Shown: in pieces, positions 1-11,291 of the stretch
Numbering within the stretch: the stretch's first letter is position 1
How the letters are laid out: each line of letters begins with the position of its first letter
NCBI RefSeq assembly: GCF_000711695.1
Contig: NW_013547005.1
Coordinates: 163,570 to 227,569 of the forward strand
Reading direction: 5' to 3'
DNA length: 64,000 nucleotides
Source: Tilletiaria anomala UBC 951
Taxonomy: Eukaryota > Basidiomycota > Exobasidiomycetes > Georgefischeriales > Tilletiariaceae
Notes under the pieces: generated by a model
Database searches by the model: none
The model's input: the letters and a program-made list of their open reading frames with translations, nothing else
What the model was told of the DNA's origin: nothing
Position numbers and translations under genes: made by a program

Positions 1-1618
1 CAGCGAGGGCACCTTCGATCGCGGAAGAGCGCAGAACGCCGCCGACGGCACCACTGCTGCTGCTGTCCATCTTTCCCCTGTCCGTATCCGTATCCGTATC
101 CGTATCCGTATCCCTACCCCTGTCCCTTTCCCCGTCCCTGTGCTTTTTTTTGGCGTCCTTGAACGCGCTCACGGACATGGCAGGCAGCGCCGCACGGGGT
201 TCCGCGACGGCGGCGTGCTGCTCCTCGCGCATGGCACGGAGGCCCTGGTCGACATGCGTGAGAACGCTGATGCGGCGGCCATCTCGCGCGGCCTGTGCCG
301 CCTCGTCCGGCGCGACGCGAAAGTCAGACCAGCGCGGCATGCGGCGCTGCGGGTTGCGCGTAGCGGCGGGGACGTGCATCTGGCGCGTATGCTTGCTAAA
401 GTTGCGCAGGAAGTGCTTCAGCTCAATCTCCTCAAGCTCCAGCAGGGGCCGGTTCAGCGAGTGGTTCGCCTTGCCGCTTGCAAGTGAGTGCGCGGACGCA
501 CGATCGGCATCGCGCTTGGATGCCAATGCTAACGCCGACGCCGCTGCTGCACCGTGCCACGCCTGCGGGTGCCGGGAGTGCGCGCCAATATCCTTGGGCA
601 CCTCTGGGCACTGCGGGATGGTGTTCGGGCCGGCCGCGTCGCGCTGAAAGCGGGCAGAGACGGCGTCGGAGAGAACGCGATGAAGGTCAAGTTCGCCCGC
701 GTCGACTATCACGCTTTCCTCCTCAGAGGACAGGGACGAGCGCCTGCTGCCGCTGCTGGCCGCCTCGCCAAAGGCGTGCAGTGCGTCATCGTCTTCGTCG
801 TAGTCCGAGTCGGAGACATCGCCACACGGAGCGGGCATCATGACACGGTGCAGGCGCTCCGCAGGGCCGCGCGGGAGGCGGTTCGCGCGCACGGGCATTG
901 CCCCGGGGACGATCTTCATTGCTTCGAGTGGGCTGGGGCCATGGTGCAGCAGCAGCGGGGGGGACTCGGGGAGCGCTTGCGTCTGGGTCTGCGGAGAAGG
1001 GAACGAGAACGCGAACGCGTGTGCTGCCTCGGGGTGCCGTCCAGGAGCGGCAGCAGCAGGTGGTGCTGCAGCTGCTGCTCCCGCGTGCTTGATCGGTGTG
1101 CCGGCTCGAGGTAGCTCGGCGCTGCCTTTTCGCACAATAAGGCGGCTGAGGGTCGCGCCGGTGGTGCTCTGTCTTTCGTTGTTTCCCGGTTTGTACTTCT
1201 TTTTGGCCTCGTTGGCAGCGGCGTCGCGCTGCTTGGCTTTGGCGAGAAAGCTGGCAAAGTCACCCGTCGGGTCTAGGGCATATTTGGCAATTGCGCTGCG
1301 CTTGGGCGGCAAGCGCTGAGCAGCGGCAGAGCAGGGATGTTTGGCATCGTGACTGTTGCGTCGTGAAGGCGCGTGCACAGTATCAGCAGATCGCTTCCGG
1401 GCGGCGTCGTGGTGCTGCAACGAGGTCGAGGGGGCGGGCTGGGCGAGGGCCTTGTGGCTGCTGCTGTGCGCACCGGGCGGGGTGAGCCTGTTCAAGAAGG
1501 CGCTCAAAAGCCTTGCGCTGGCGCTGGTGCCTTTGCGCCGCTCGTCGTCGACGACGACGACGACATCGACAGGGCGGGGGTCAAAGGAGAGGCCGGCGCT
1601 GGGCTTGGTCAATGTCAT
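1..1618 (-). CDS. Unidentified large disordered protein, C-terminus cut off by the window edge
   Basis: A reading frame on the minus strand starts at an ATG at 1618 and stays open for 539 codons to the window edge, so the stop codon is not visible. The protein is rich in Ala, Ser, Arg and Pro and largely looks disordered. Acidic Ser/Asp patches lie around residues 285-320 (DSDYDEDDDA). The part that looks most structured and conserved is around residues 390-430, containing ELEEIELKHFLRNFSKHTRQ and then RMPRWSDF. Near residue 500 a hexanucleotide repeat encodes alternating Asp-Thr. Third codon positions are strongly GC, as in the neighbouring genes, which supports real coding. I do not recognise the family and assign no function. 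Several plus-strand frames overlap it but show no conserved segment. The upstream neighbour at 2801 is divergent. Confidence 0.7.
   Translation of the reverse strand, partial: MTLTKPSAGLSFDPRPVDVVVVVDDERRKGTSASARLLSAFLNRLTPPGAHSSSHKALAQPAPSTSLQHHDAARKRSADTVHAPSRRNSHDAKHPCSAAAQRLPPKRSAIAKYALDPTGDFASFLAKAKQRDAAANEAKKKYKPGNNERQSTTGATLSRLIVRKGSAELPRAGTPIKHAGAAAAAPPAAAAPGRHPEAAHAFAFSFPSPQTQTQALPESPPLLLHHGPSPLEAMKIVPGAMPVRANRLPRGPAERLHRVMMPAPCGDVSDSDYDEDDDALHAFGEAASSGSRRSSLSSEEESVIVDAGELDLHRVLSDAVSARFQRDAAGPNTIPQCPEVPKDIGAHSRHPQAWHGAAAASALALASKRDADRASAHSLASGKANHSLNRPLLELEEIELKHFLRNFSKHTRQMHVPAATRNPQRRMPRWSDFRVAPDEAAQAARDGRRISVLTHVDQGLRAMREEQHAAVAEPRAALPAMSVSAFKDAKKKHRDGERDRGRDTDTDTDTDTDRGKMDSSSSGAVGGVLRSSAIEGALA
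81..113. repeat. (TCCGTA)n hexanucleotide microsatellite
   Basis: About five and a half perfect copies of TCCGTA lie in tandem, followed by degenerate TCCCTACCCCTGTCCC-type units to about 130. The array is inside the minus-strand gene at 1-1618, in frame, and encodes an alternating Asp-Thr tract. Because the unit is six bases, length changes would not shift the frame. Confidence 0.85.
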
Positions 1619-2800
1619 GGTATCTGCTTGTGCTGCGGCGGACGCCGCGCTGGGCGGCGGGCCATGCAGGCGGCGTTACCACGTCAGCGGGGCACGCGGT
1701 GGGAATCCGCCTTCCAGGGCAGGCGCATGTAGAATGGAGAGCGAGCCAAGGCAATGTGGGTACAACGCTGCCTGGCCTTGTACGATCGAAGAAAGCCATG
1801 TTATCAGTGGTGCTAGCATCTGCATCCAACCCTAACTCCCGTTTCTCTTTTCTTGCTCTCCGCCCCCAGCGTGAAAGCGCAGAAACAGCCAGCCTCTCTC
1901 GGCCGAGAAGGATGAACTGTGTGTAACCCCGCCAACATGGCATGGTCACGGCAGATAAGGGAACTGATAATACCATGTCTATATATAAATGTGCTGTCCC
2001 CCACTGAGAATGGCTGCGATGCGATGGCCATGCAGCCTGCCTTGCTTTGACCCGTGCGTGCATGTATGGAGCTGGGCGGCGATGGATCGAAACTGTCAGA
2101 AGCGCATGCAAAGTAGCATCGAGTGAATCAATCTCTGGGGCATGGCAGGTCAGAGTGCCCAAGCGGGGACCGTGCACAGTGTGCGTGCACTGCGTGCTGG
2201 ACAAGCAACACTGTCCAGAGACGACTCAGTAATCCCCCCCCCATTGACTCTGCTCTTTTGGGGGGTGTGGCGTGCGTGCGCGGACCACAGGAACTGCTGT
2301 ACCACAAGTGCCATGTAGCAGCAAGCTGTGTGCCCCACTCTCTCATCCTGGCCATCTAGTGGGCAGGCAGCCGTATCAATCCAGTCTATTCCACGGGCTG
2401 TGGGGGCGCGTCGCCACTGCACATACACATGTACATTGACTTGCATTGCCACTTGCACATACAGCCTCTGTTGCCTGATGAACAGTCGAGTCTCTGACGA
2501 GTCCAGATGCATCGAGTCAAGTACCAGTGACCAACACGCGCAGGCAATCTCTCGGTCCCCGGCACTCAGCGTGTGCTGCGCAGCAGACGTCCAATCGCAC
2601 CCCACACCCGCACCGTGCGACAGCGAGAGAGATAAGGCTGTGGTTGCCCCCCCCCGGCGCACACGCAACCGCCGCCCAGCACTCCTCGGCCTCGCATCGA
2701 ATGGCTTAACAGCATCCACCCGCCAAGACGGACGGATGGCCGGTAGCAGCGCTACATCACCTCCGCCACTGGCACCCATCACCGTCGCACACTAAGCACC
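1619..2800. promoter_or_regulatory. Divergent intergenic/promoter region
   Basis: About 1.2 kb separates the minus-strand gene starting at 1618 from the plus-strand gene starting at 2801. It holds several short frames on both strands, none with recognisable protein features. A TATA-like stretch (CTATATATAAA) lies at about 1979-1989, roughly 360 bp upstream of the minus gene and 810 bp upstream of the plus gene. G and C homopolymer runs occur near 2235 and 2650. No RNA gene was recognised. Confidence 0.5.
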
Positions 2801-5800
2801 ATGTCGTCCGCCATCGACCAAGGCGACGAACAAGGCTCCTCTGCACAAAACTCGCCGCCCTCTTCCCCGCACAGCCCTGCCATCTCCGACAGCTTCATCG
2901 CCATCGGCAGCCCTGCTTTCCTGCCTCTTGTGCACGGTATCCCATCCGGCAACGCCACCGCGCCTGCTACTACCCCGTCTGTAGCGGCAGCAGCCCCGCC
3001 GTCCTCGCCCATCTCGCCAACCGCCTCGGACTCAGACTCGCGTACGCCGTCGTCGACCTGCAACCTCGACGACGTGACGAATCTGTCGGACATCTCCTCG
3101 CTCGACCATGAGGACCTCTCGCTCGCCGAATACGACCTGCTCCCCGAGGCGTTGGCGTTCAATCGCCGTTCATCCACACGCTCGCACGACGGCACAACCG
3201 CCACACCACCTACCGTTATTCACTCGGCTAGCACGCCAGACTCAATCCTCGGCGCCCTCGACAGCGGTGATCGCAGCGGCAGTAGCGGGTTTGGCGCACG
3301 CCTCCAGGCCCAGGGCCCGCTCGCAGCAGATGACAAGGACGGCACCCCAGAGCACAACAGCGTTATCCTCTCCTCCACTGGCAGCTCGTTTGCAACGCTC
3401 ACGTGCAGGCGCAGCACCGACGGCACGGCGGCGGACAGCAGCGCCAGCCTGGAGAGCAACCTGGCGTTTCCGCGCCACGACCACGGCGACTTTTTCATGA
3501 ACGCGGCGCACTACACGACGCTCGACTCGTCTGCTGCGCGCTCCGCCTCCCCTTCCTCGTCCTCCTCCTCCTCCTCCTCCGCGCACCAAGAAGCGCAGCG
3601 GCAGCAGCAGCAGGCTTCTCTGTCCGAGTTCTGGCTCGCCTCGCAACGTGCGGGTGCTGCGCGTCCACTACGCGCCGATCATGAGCACGAGGACGACTTT
3701 GCCCGCCGGATCGGCCTGCGCAACCAGTGGAGCCAGCAGGCAAGCAGCAGCTGCGCCGCCGAGCAGAGCACTAGCAGCGACGACGACGACGACGACTACA
3801 ACGAAAAGCTGAGCCCGTCATCGTCCCAAGCGCAGCAGCCCTTTCGCACCACCCCCGCCGATATCACAGCCGACGTGGGAAGAGAAAGGCCCGCAGGCAC
3901 CCGCGCCCTCCCTACGGCGCAAGGTCTAAAGTTCTACACTGCTGTGGAAGCGGGCGTAGCTGGCGCGAGCATCCGCCTACCGCTGCGCGTGAGCGTCCTC
4001 GTGCTCGTCGAGCAAGGAACGGACCAGGCTGGCGTAGCCACGGTCGTGCAAGCGACCGTCAGGGCCATCCAGGAGTCGCTGCTAGCAGCGGGCATTGACC
4101 GCAAAGTGAGCGCGCTGTGCCCTCATACTGCGCTGCCTGCAAGCAACTTCCCGCGGATAGACTATGCACTGACATCCACACCCGTTTCCTCCGCGCAGTT
4201 AGCGGTGTACATGTACCAGTACGGCAGCGAAAGCGAACAGGATGTCCCGCGCACGACGCAGTTGCTCTCACAGCAGGCGCGCCACAGCGCCTTCATCCTC
4301 TGCCCCGTCTCCCGCCATGGCACCTCCGCCTCGCTCGCACCGACCCTAGCCAAGCTGCTCTCGCCGCCCGGCACAGTCGCCGACGCCGAGACATGTGCCA
4401 GGCCGTTCCTTCTGCCCGTGCTGCTGCCCAATGCCAATGTCGACGCTAGCGCAAACGCGCCGCCCAGAAGCACCCCCAGCACCGCAACAAGCAGTACAGC
4501 ATTTAGCCTCCCGTCGCACGCGACCGAGCACACCCGCGCGACCAGAGACATGCTTCGCTACCTCGAGACGCGCAACGTCGACCGCAGCTGGACGAGCGTC
4601 GTGCGTGCGCTCGCGCAGCTGCTCCCTGCCGCCGCCGCCAATGATGATGATGATGGTGGTGGTGATGATGGTGATGGTGATGGTGATGGTGGTGATTGCA
4701 AAGTGCGGAGCGCCGCAGCTGTCCGCGCGCACGCACACCTCCTCCCACCGACAGCCACAGACCTCACGGAGAAGGTGCTGCCGCTGAAGGGCCTGCACCT
4801 CGCTCTGCAGGTCGCGCACCGTGGCGATCCCGCGTGGGCCGCCGCGTACGCCGCTCGCGACAGCGGCGCGCCGCGTAGTTCCACGCCCGATCTGGAGCGA
4901 CAGCTCAATGGGGGCAAGCCAGATCCACCCGCCGCCGTCGCTGCCACCGCTGCAGGGAGCGCTGCCGCGCGCAGCAAAGCACGCTCGGCCCTCGTCAGCA
5001 CGTCGCAGCTTGGCGCTCTGCTGCTGCTCAGCTACTCCCTGGCGCTCCTCATGTCCAGCGGTCCGCTCGCGTTCCTCCATCCCGAAGCGCTTGCGCAGCG
5101 CTGGCTCGGCACATCACTTCTGTCTTCTTCGCTTTCTATCCCTCTTACGCTCTCGCCTGCCTCCTTATCGTCGTCATCGTTGCCCTCTCCGGGAGGCTCC
5201 GCTTCCGCGCCGATCACGTCTGTGCTGGAATTGGACATGACCAGCATCCTACCACTGTCGCTCGCCGAAGTTGCGAGCAAGGCGGCGCCGCCGCGTGAAG
5301 TTGCCGTCCGCGTGATGGAGCGCAGCCTCGTGCGCCACAGGGATGCGCACGCTCTCAAGCACGCGGACGCCGATGTCGACGTTGAACCGGACTCTGCTCC
5401 TCGCCATCGCAAGCGGGCAAAGCGGAATATTTCGTGCACGGCGAGGAGCTCGCACAGCGTTCGGACGGTCATGAGCGCGCCTTTGCACGAAGCGAGCAAC
5501 GATGATGCGGCCATTCAAAAGCTGACTGCTCTCCTTGGCTTGGTTCGAAACGGGGAGGATAAGGTCTTGGGCAAGGTTCGCTATACCAAGGAAGTCGCGA
5601 TCGCAACAGCAGCTGGCACACTGTCGGACACACGTGCGTATGCGTCGTGATGCTGTAAATATATATATATAGAGGGCACAGCTGGTATTGACGCGGCTTC
5701 GCTTCAAACGCTTTCAGGGCCTGACTTGCTCGCATACGCAACGCCCATGCTACATGATATCGTCTCCGCTCTCAGCGCATGGCAAGAGCATCTGCACCAA

Positions 5801-6589
5801 GCAGCGCGGGTCCTTTACGCCGACCTGGAGATCTTCACGGGTCAACTGGCATCTGTCTATCGTGCGCAAGCAGAGGCTGCTGCCACGTTTGCGCACAATG
5901 TCAGAAAGCTATGTGACCAATGGTGGACAGACTACAAGGCGAGTGAGGCAGAGCGCGAGGCGTGGCTGGCGGATATCGCTGTAAGCCTAAGCCAGAACTT
6001 AGATACCGCGCTGGAGGCTGCTTCCGACGGCACGAAAATCGTCCAAGCCGCGGCGAAGAAGCTGGCGGAGGAGGGCAAAGTCAAATGGAAGGAAAGCGAG
6101 AGCCAACGCGAGTACGCCAAGGAGCAGGCCCTCGAACATCTCGCCAAGCTGCAGGAAGCCGGCGATGCTCTTGGAAAGGAGGCCTCCAGGGCCGCCGTGC
6201 AGGGCGCGAAGCGCGCCAAGGGATGGTCCGAAGCCTTCGCCATGCGCGCCAAGGAACGGTGGGCCGAATCGCTGTTCGAGGCGTCGGAAGCAGCCGCAAG
6301 AGCAAAAGAGCGGATGCAGCCGCTCGTCGCTGACGCGTCTGTCGGCGCTCGCGCGGTGCTGCTAGAGTTGAAGCAGGCTACGTACACGACTTTCACATCG
6401 TCCTCGCAGGAGCAGCAGCGGTCGAAGCGAATGTTGCCCAACATAGCTTCGTTCAAAGCGCACCTCCGTTCACGACGCATTTCGAAGGGGGCGATGCCGC
6501 GCAATCTGTTTGAGAGCCCCAGCAAGAAGAAAGCCGAGAAGCAGCGAAAGGCCAAAAGCAAATCCCGGGGCCTCAAGTCCTGGCGTTGA
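2801..6589 (+). CDS. Unidentified 1234-aa membrane protein with long C-terminal helical region
   Basis: I model two exons, 2801-5633 and 5718-6589, with an 84-nt intron (GTGCGT donor, TTGAC branch-like site, TTTCAG acceptor) that joins in frame. The N-terminal ~380 residues are disordered and Ser-rich, with poly-Ser near 251-262 and poly-Asp near 326. Residues ~390-560 look folded (LRVSVLVLVEQGTDQAGVAT). An Asp/Gly run lies at ~613-632. One clear hydrophobic segment, SQLGALLLLSYSLALLMSSG, lies near 735-757. After it comes a basic linker (RHRKRAKR). Exon 2 is predicted long amphipathic helix/coiled coil rich in Ala, Glu and Lys, ending in a very basic tail (KSKSRGLKSWR). I do not recognise the family. 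A separate gene from the ATG at 5747 is possible, but only 97 nt would separate it from the unspliced stop and a clean intron is present. Confidence 0.75.
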
Positions 6590-8052
6590 TGACTGATTTG
6601 ATTGATCGATGATACCATTCTGCATTTGTTCGCTCGTTCGTCGGGTTCGCTTGATTGTACCACCACCCGCCATCACCGTTCATGTCGGTCCTGTTCTGAG
6701 CCAATGTGGTTGTGTCTTTGTCCATGTTGTGTGGTCTTATCGCCTTTGTCCAAATGTAGATATAGCTCTTCCAATTGTGTATTTTTAGAGCAGCGTTTAA
6801 CTTCGGTTGCCCATTCGATCCAACCGATGTCCTCTTTTACCCAGCTTCGGCCGCCAGATCATTGGACTCGGACTCTCGACCAAGGCTATAAACACAAAAT
6901 GCAAAAGCTGCGAGTGCAGAACTGGTTGTGACGGTGCAAATGCCCTCCGAAAAGAAAACCCCAGATGCGCCCTTCCGTTTCTTGGAAATGACCCCATCGT
7001 TGGTGGCCAAACCTTGTTAGGTTTCTGAGCCATTGATCCTAGTAGCATATTTTCTCATTTCCTTTCGAGACTCATGTTGCCTTGCCGGACTGAGCCCGCA
7101 GTTGAAGCTTCAAACGTCAGCTCCGCATGGGACGATGAGACAAACAAAGAAGCCTTGGTTTCACGCATCCTTCACATGATGAAATGTTGATTACACGATC
7201 GGGCGTTTCTGAAACCCAACCGATCATTTGGCGCTTCTGGCATGCGGGCGGACAATGATACTCCCCTATCAGCGTTTCCGACCTTGCGATCGAGCATGGT
7301 CGGATGTGGCGAACCATACCCGCCAACCTATTCATCGTTAACCCGCGAAGAGCAACTGCGCTTGGAGATGAAGTTGGCTTGTTCGCACCGACTGGAACCT
7401 CTCAAATCATCCGATGCTTTAAAGGGAATTTCGCCAGCCATCATTTTTACCCACCCTCTTCCAAGCTATAGCAGGATGTGCAACATCTATGACAGGCTCA
7501 CTGCAAACATGCATTGTCACGGAAGGTGTCAATATTGCACTTGCCGTAGCCATGCTGTGATCTGCCGATCCCCAACCACCTCAGGCGAAACAGTTTGCAC
7601 TTTCCATTTGCTTGCATGCCTACGAACGTTGAGCGTTCAGTAGACTCTTGATAAGGGAGATGCACGGCAGATGCAATCGTTGGGTTTAAAAGGTCCCCAA
7701 TTTAGACGACGCAACGAAAAACTCCCCAAATTAAGGTGTTAGGGTACTGGGGCGCCACAGCAAGGGGACGTGTTGGGCTCAAGTTGTAAATACCTTTTTA
7801 GTCAAACGGTCAAGCCTCATTTTTGTTTCCGGTAGCTTTGCAACGGTATACCCCGTAACAATGTTGAAAACCCCATGTTTTAGATTAGAGGCCCCCGAAA
7901 GTCTAATTGAGGGGTAGCTAGTGCATACTCGTTCGTGATGAGGATTGACACATCTCGATCATCAGGGCATCCACCATTGAGGCTCTACCGGCTACCTCAG
8001 CAACGCTGCAAGGCCGTCCATCAGTCGCCCAATCGCTCGTGATCTCTGCGGG
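6590..8052. other. Gene-free stretch, locally AT-richer than its surroundings
   Basis: About 1.46 kb holds no supported gene. Short frames (for example a 133-codon one at 7242-7643) show no domain, no GC third-position bias and no splice partners. From about 6900 to 7950 the sequence is visibly less GC-rich than the flanking genes. A possible inverted-repeat element is described separately at 7691-7915. The 3' part should contain the promoter of the FAD oxidoreductase at 8053. Confidence 0.5.
7691..7915. repeat. Possible MITE-like inverted-repeat remnant
   Basis: The left edge reads GGTCCCCAATTTAGAC. The right edge reads GTCTAATTGAGGGGTAGC, whose reverse complement GCTACCCCTCAATTAGAC resembles the left edge with small gaps. 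The roughly 225-bp interval is AT-richer than its surroundings and has no open frame. A second copy of the left motif (CTCCCCAAATTAAGG) lies inside at about 7731. No convincing target-site duplication was seen, so this is only a candidate. Confidence 0.25.
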
Positions 8053-10140
8053 ATGCGCATCGCGGTCGTCGGATCAGGCGTCTCCGGCCTGAGCACAACG
8101 TGGCTGCTGAACGAGTACTCGGACCACGAGGTGCATCTGTTCGAGGCGGATGACCGTGTAGGCGGACACACCAACACGGTCCACTTTGACCCGCCGCAGC
8201 ATGCATCTTCGCCCTTGTCTCTGACGAAGGTACCAGATCATCCCCAGGATGCTGCCACTTCGGGCACCCCTTCGAGCCAGGCAAAGCCGAACCTCCAGTC
8301 TACGCCGGTCGACACTGGATTCATCGTCTTCAATGAGGTGACCTACCCCAACTTCCTCCGCTTCTTGCGGTTGCAAGGCGTGGACATCCTCGACTCAGAC
8401 ATGAGCTTCTCTGTCTCCCGCTCGTCTGTGCCACGGCTGCCGCGCTCCTTCCCGCCCATCCCATCCTTCGGCTCTTCCTTGCCCACGATAACAAATGCCG
8501 GTCAGGCGGTGTGGGCGAATCGCAATAACCAACGGGGTGCTAGCGACGGTGACGACGACGAAGATGCTCTTTTGCCCGAGCGCGGCGCATTCGAGTGGGC
8601 CGGCGGGTCTCCTTCGGCGCTGTTCTGCCAATTCACGAGCCTCTTCGACCCATCGCATTGGCGCATGGTCTGGGAGATTATCCGCTTCAACCATGAGGCC
8701 CTCGTCACCTTGCGTCTTGACTCGAACAAGAAACGACAAAAAGGGCAGACCGAGAGGGAAGAGAGCATTTGCGAGTGGTTGGACGCTAGGGGATACAGCG
8801 ATAGCTTTAGGAAGAACTATCTCATCGTAAGCAATATTTGTGGACATTTTCCTTTCGGTCCCGGCTGTCTGAACTCCAGTTCGCCCCGTCATCCAGCCCA
8901 TGACCGCCTGCATCTGGTCCACACCACCCGGAACGGCTCTGCAGATGTTCCCAGCGGTGACTCTTCTGCGCTTCATGCACAACCACCATCTCCTGCAGAT
9001 CCTGAACCGTCCACAATGGCTCACCATCCGTGGAGGCTCGAGCGAGTACATCCAGCGCATTCTGTCCAAACTGCCGCCAGGCAGGCTGCACACGGGCCAA
9101 TCTGGCGCAGTGCAGCCCGGGAGCGCAAAGAAGTTCATGGATGGAAATACGAGGGAGTGGACATTCGTCACTGCCGACGGTCAGGAGCATCGATTCGACA
9201 AGATCGTTTTCGCGACTCATGCGGACATCAGCTTGGGAATTTTAGATGCAGCGCTGGACGGTGGCGAGCCGCTGCGTACAGCCTTGGAGCAGTTCAAGTT
9301 CAGTAAAAACAAGACCGTGCTGCACAGCGATGAACGGGTGAACTTGCGATTGATTCACTTCCTCCCCAAGATTCGAGCTTGCGCTTACGAGACCTTTATC
9401 TTCCGCCTTTGCTTTAGCTCATGCCTGTGCGGCGCGCAGCCTGGTCAGCATGGAACTTTCTCGCCGAAGAGCAGGATGGCGGCGTTGATTTGGACCGCGT
9501 GACGCTAACATACTGGATGAACCTGCTGCAATCGCTGCCGAGCGAGAAGCATGGACCTGTACTTGTCACGCTCAACCCACCACCCGGCCCTTCGTACCCG
9601 GCGAAGCACCTGATCGTCAGGGAGCAAGCGTATGAGCACCCCATCTACACGTCTGACTCGGTGCACTTCCAAGCAGAGGTGGAGAAGCTACAAGGCAGCA
9701 TGGGACTCTACTTTGCTGGCGCATGGCTTAAGTACGGCTTCCACGAGGACGGCTTCTCATCCGGTATGCGCGCAGCCATCGCACTGGGCGCCAAGGCGCC
9801 CTTTGAGCCGATACCCGCCGAGCGGCCTGTGCCGCACCTGCTGCTCGCCACGGCGCTTGTCGCACTTGCCGAGCGCGCGCGCAGCATCGCGACTGCCCTC
9901 TTTGCGTCGCCTGTCGTTTTCGGGCTGATCGTCGCGAATGTGCTGATCGAGCTGGCGGTAAATATTGCCTTTGCTTTCACCACGAGCGCCGATTCGAGGC
10001 AGAGCAGAAAATGCCAGATCAGGAACACTCTTAGGGAGATCAGAATCAGGTGGGAAGGGTCGCTCGGCCACGTCCCGAACGGCGACAAGCCGCCCTTATG
10101 GCATCCCGAGCGGGCCATCAACGGAAAGGGTTCCCATTAA
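8053..10140 (+). CDS. FAD-dependent amine-oxidase-like oxidoreductase (COG2907-type)
   Basis: Three exons, 8053-8826, 8897-9337 and 9418-10140, encode 645 residues; introns of 70 and 80 nt are both phase 0. The N-terminus carries the dinucleotide-binding fold VVGSGVSGLSTTWLL (GxGxxG at residues 7-12), followed by FEADDRVGGHTNTV, typical of flavin amine-oxidase-like enzymes. Splicing restores the family sequence YLI|PMTACIWSTPP and HSDER|LMPVRRAAWSAWNF, and the C-terminal FAD-contact region GLYFAGAWLKYGFHEDGF is present. A hydrophobic segment near 572-593 suggests membrane attachment. Family knowledge: bacterial relatives often sit beside cyclopropane-fatty-acid synthase and DUF1365 genes, but their substrate is not firmly known. 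The next gene on the same strand is squalene synthase. Enzyme class is confident; substrate is not. Confidence 0.88.
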
Positions 10141-11291
10141 TGGCGGCACATGGGCACCTTGGCAGACAAGACTATTCTAAAGCCGTCAAGACAGCAAAAG
10201 AGGCATATTGCAATGGGCCGTGGAACATCAGGGAGAGAATGCTATGTTACGGTTTCAGAAGCCGCGCGATTAAACGATCAAGCAGTACGAGTGTTGTAGA
10301 TCAGTTGCAAAACCTTTGTTCTGAAATCCTCGATGGCTTGTGGATCAATGGACATGGGCAGAGACACCTCTTCCGGCTGAAAGTCGACGTCGAGAGGCGT
10401 GCTTACGACAGGTGGGCTTTGCTGCGCTGCTGCAGTGTGCCGGTTGCTTGATAGCTGTGATGATGTAGACGGCGTTGACTCGCAGTGTCGCTTGTCCCTT
10501 GATGGATCGGGAAAATGTCAGGGTAGACCGACGGCTTCTGTTGCCATTCCTCTTACTGTTGGAACTTGTGCGCGTCCGACCGCGAGCAAAAGGCGATGGA
10601 CTCAGCGCGAGGCGAAGGAAAAGGGTTCGATACTAATGGCACTGCTTGACTTGCTTCACTACCTTTGGCGGTACTGTTGGCTCATTGCAACCGTCACTGT
10701 AACGCGTGTAGCCCAAAGCTCGAGAGCAGGCACGTTCTCAGCGCCAAGGCAGCGATGATCTGAGCTTAGTCATAGGTTAGTTCACCGCAAAGCCATGGTG
10801 AACGTCAAGTCGAAAATGGTCTTGACGTGCGAAGGCAGTGTGTAATGTAGTAACCCTCGGCTAATCGCCTCGCTGGAGAATCGCTCTGTCAGGTGCTCTC
10901 GGTACCAACAGACCAGCTGCGTTCTCTTCTGGACCAGCACATGCAATTGGCTTGTGATCCATGGACGATCATGGACCTCTTCCAAAAGAAGATGATCTTG
11001 AAACTTGAAGGAGAACGTCGGCAATCTGAGCGTAGAGTTCAGACTGCTCCAGTGCTGCACCCGAAGGTGTGCGATATGTGGAGCTTGCAACCAACCTTCG
11101 AATCTGAATCAATCTATAGAATCCTCCTCGTCGTCCCTCAACAGGGTTTGTACGGTAGAAGCCAAAGGTCGATCCCGTCCAGAAGCAGATTTCTCGGCCA
11201 AACACAGCTGCACTAAAGGGAGCAGATAAGTACAGTTCCAACCCTGCCTCCGAAGTTATTCCTGAACAGCGGCATATCCAGCGCTGGCACC
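10141..11291. other. Intergenic region upstream of squalene synthase
   Basis: About 1.15 kb lies between two plus-strand genes. Only short unsupported frames are visible on both strands. It should contain the terminator of the FAD oxidoreductase and the promoter of ERG9; no individual element could be assigned with confidence. Confidence 0.4.

Noticed and set aside
140-1835. Several plus-strand frames of 60-190 codons at the left edge
   Set aside because: They lie over a 539-codon minus-strand frame with conserved-looking segments and GC-biased third positions; the plus frames are Arg/Ala/Cys-rich shadows.
4503-4748. Minus-strand frame with a run of 18 His residues
   Set aside because: It is the antisense of the Asp/Gly (GATGGT) tract in the 2801-6589 gene.
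5747-6589. Independent gene starting at the ATG at 5747
   Set aside because: Only 97 nt would separate it from the previous stop, and a well-formed 84-nt intron joins it in phase to the upstream exon.
7242-7643. 133-codon plus-strand frame
   Set aside because: No domain, no GC third-position bias, no splice partner, and it lies in an AT-richer stretch.
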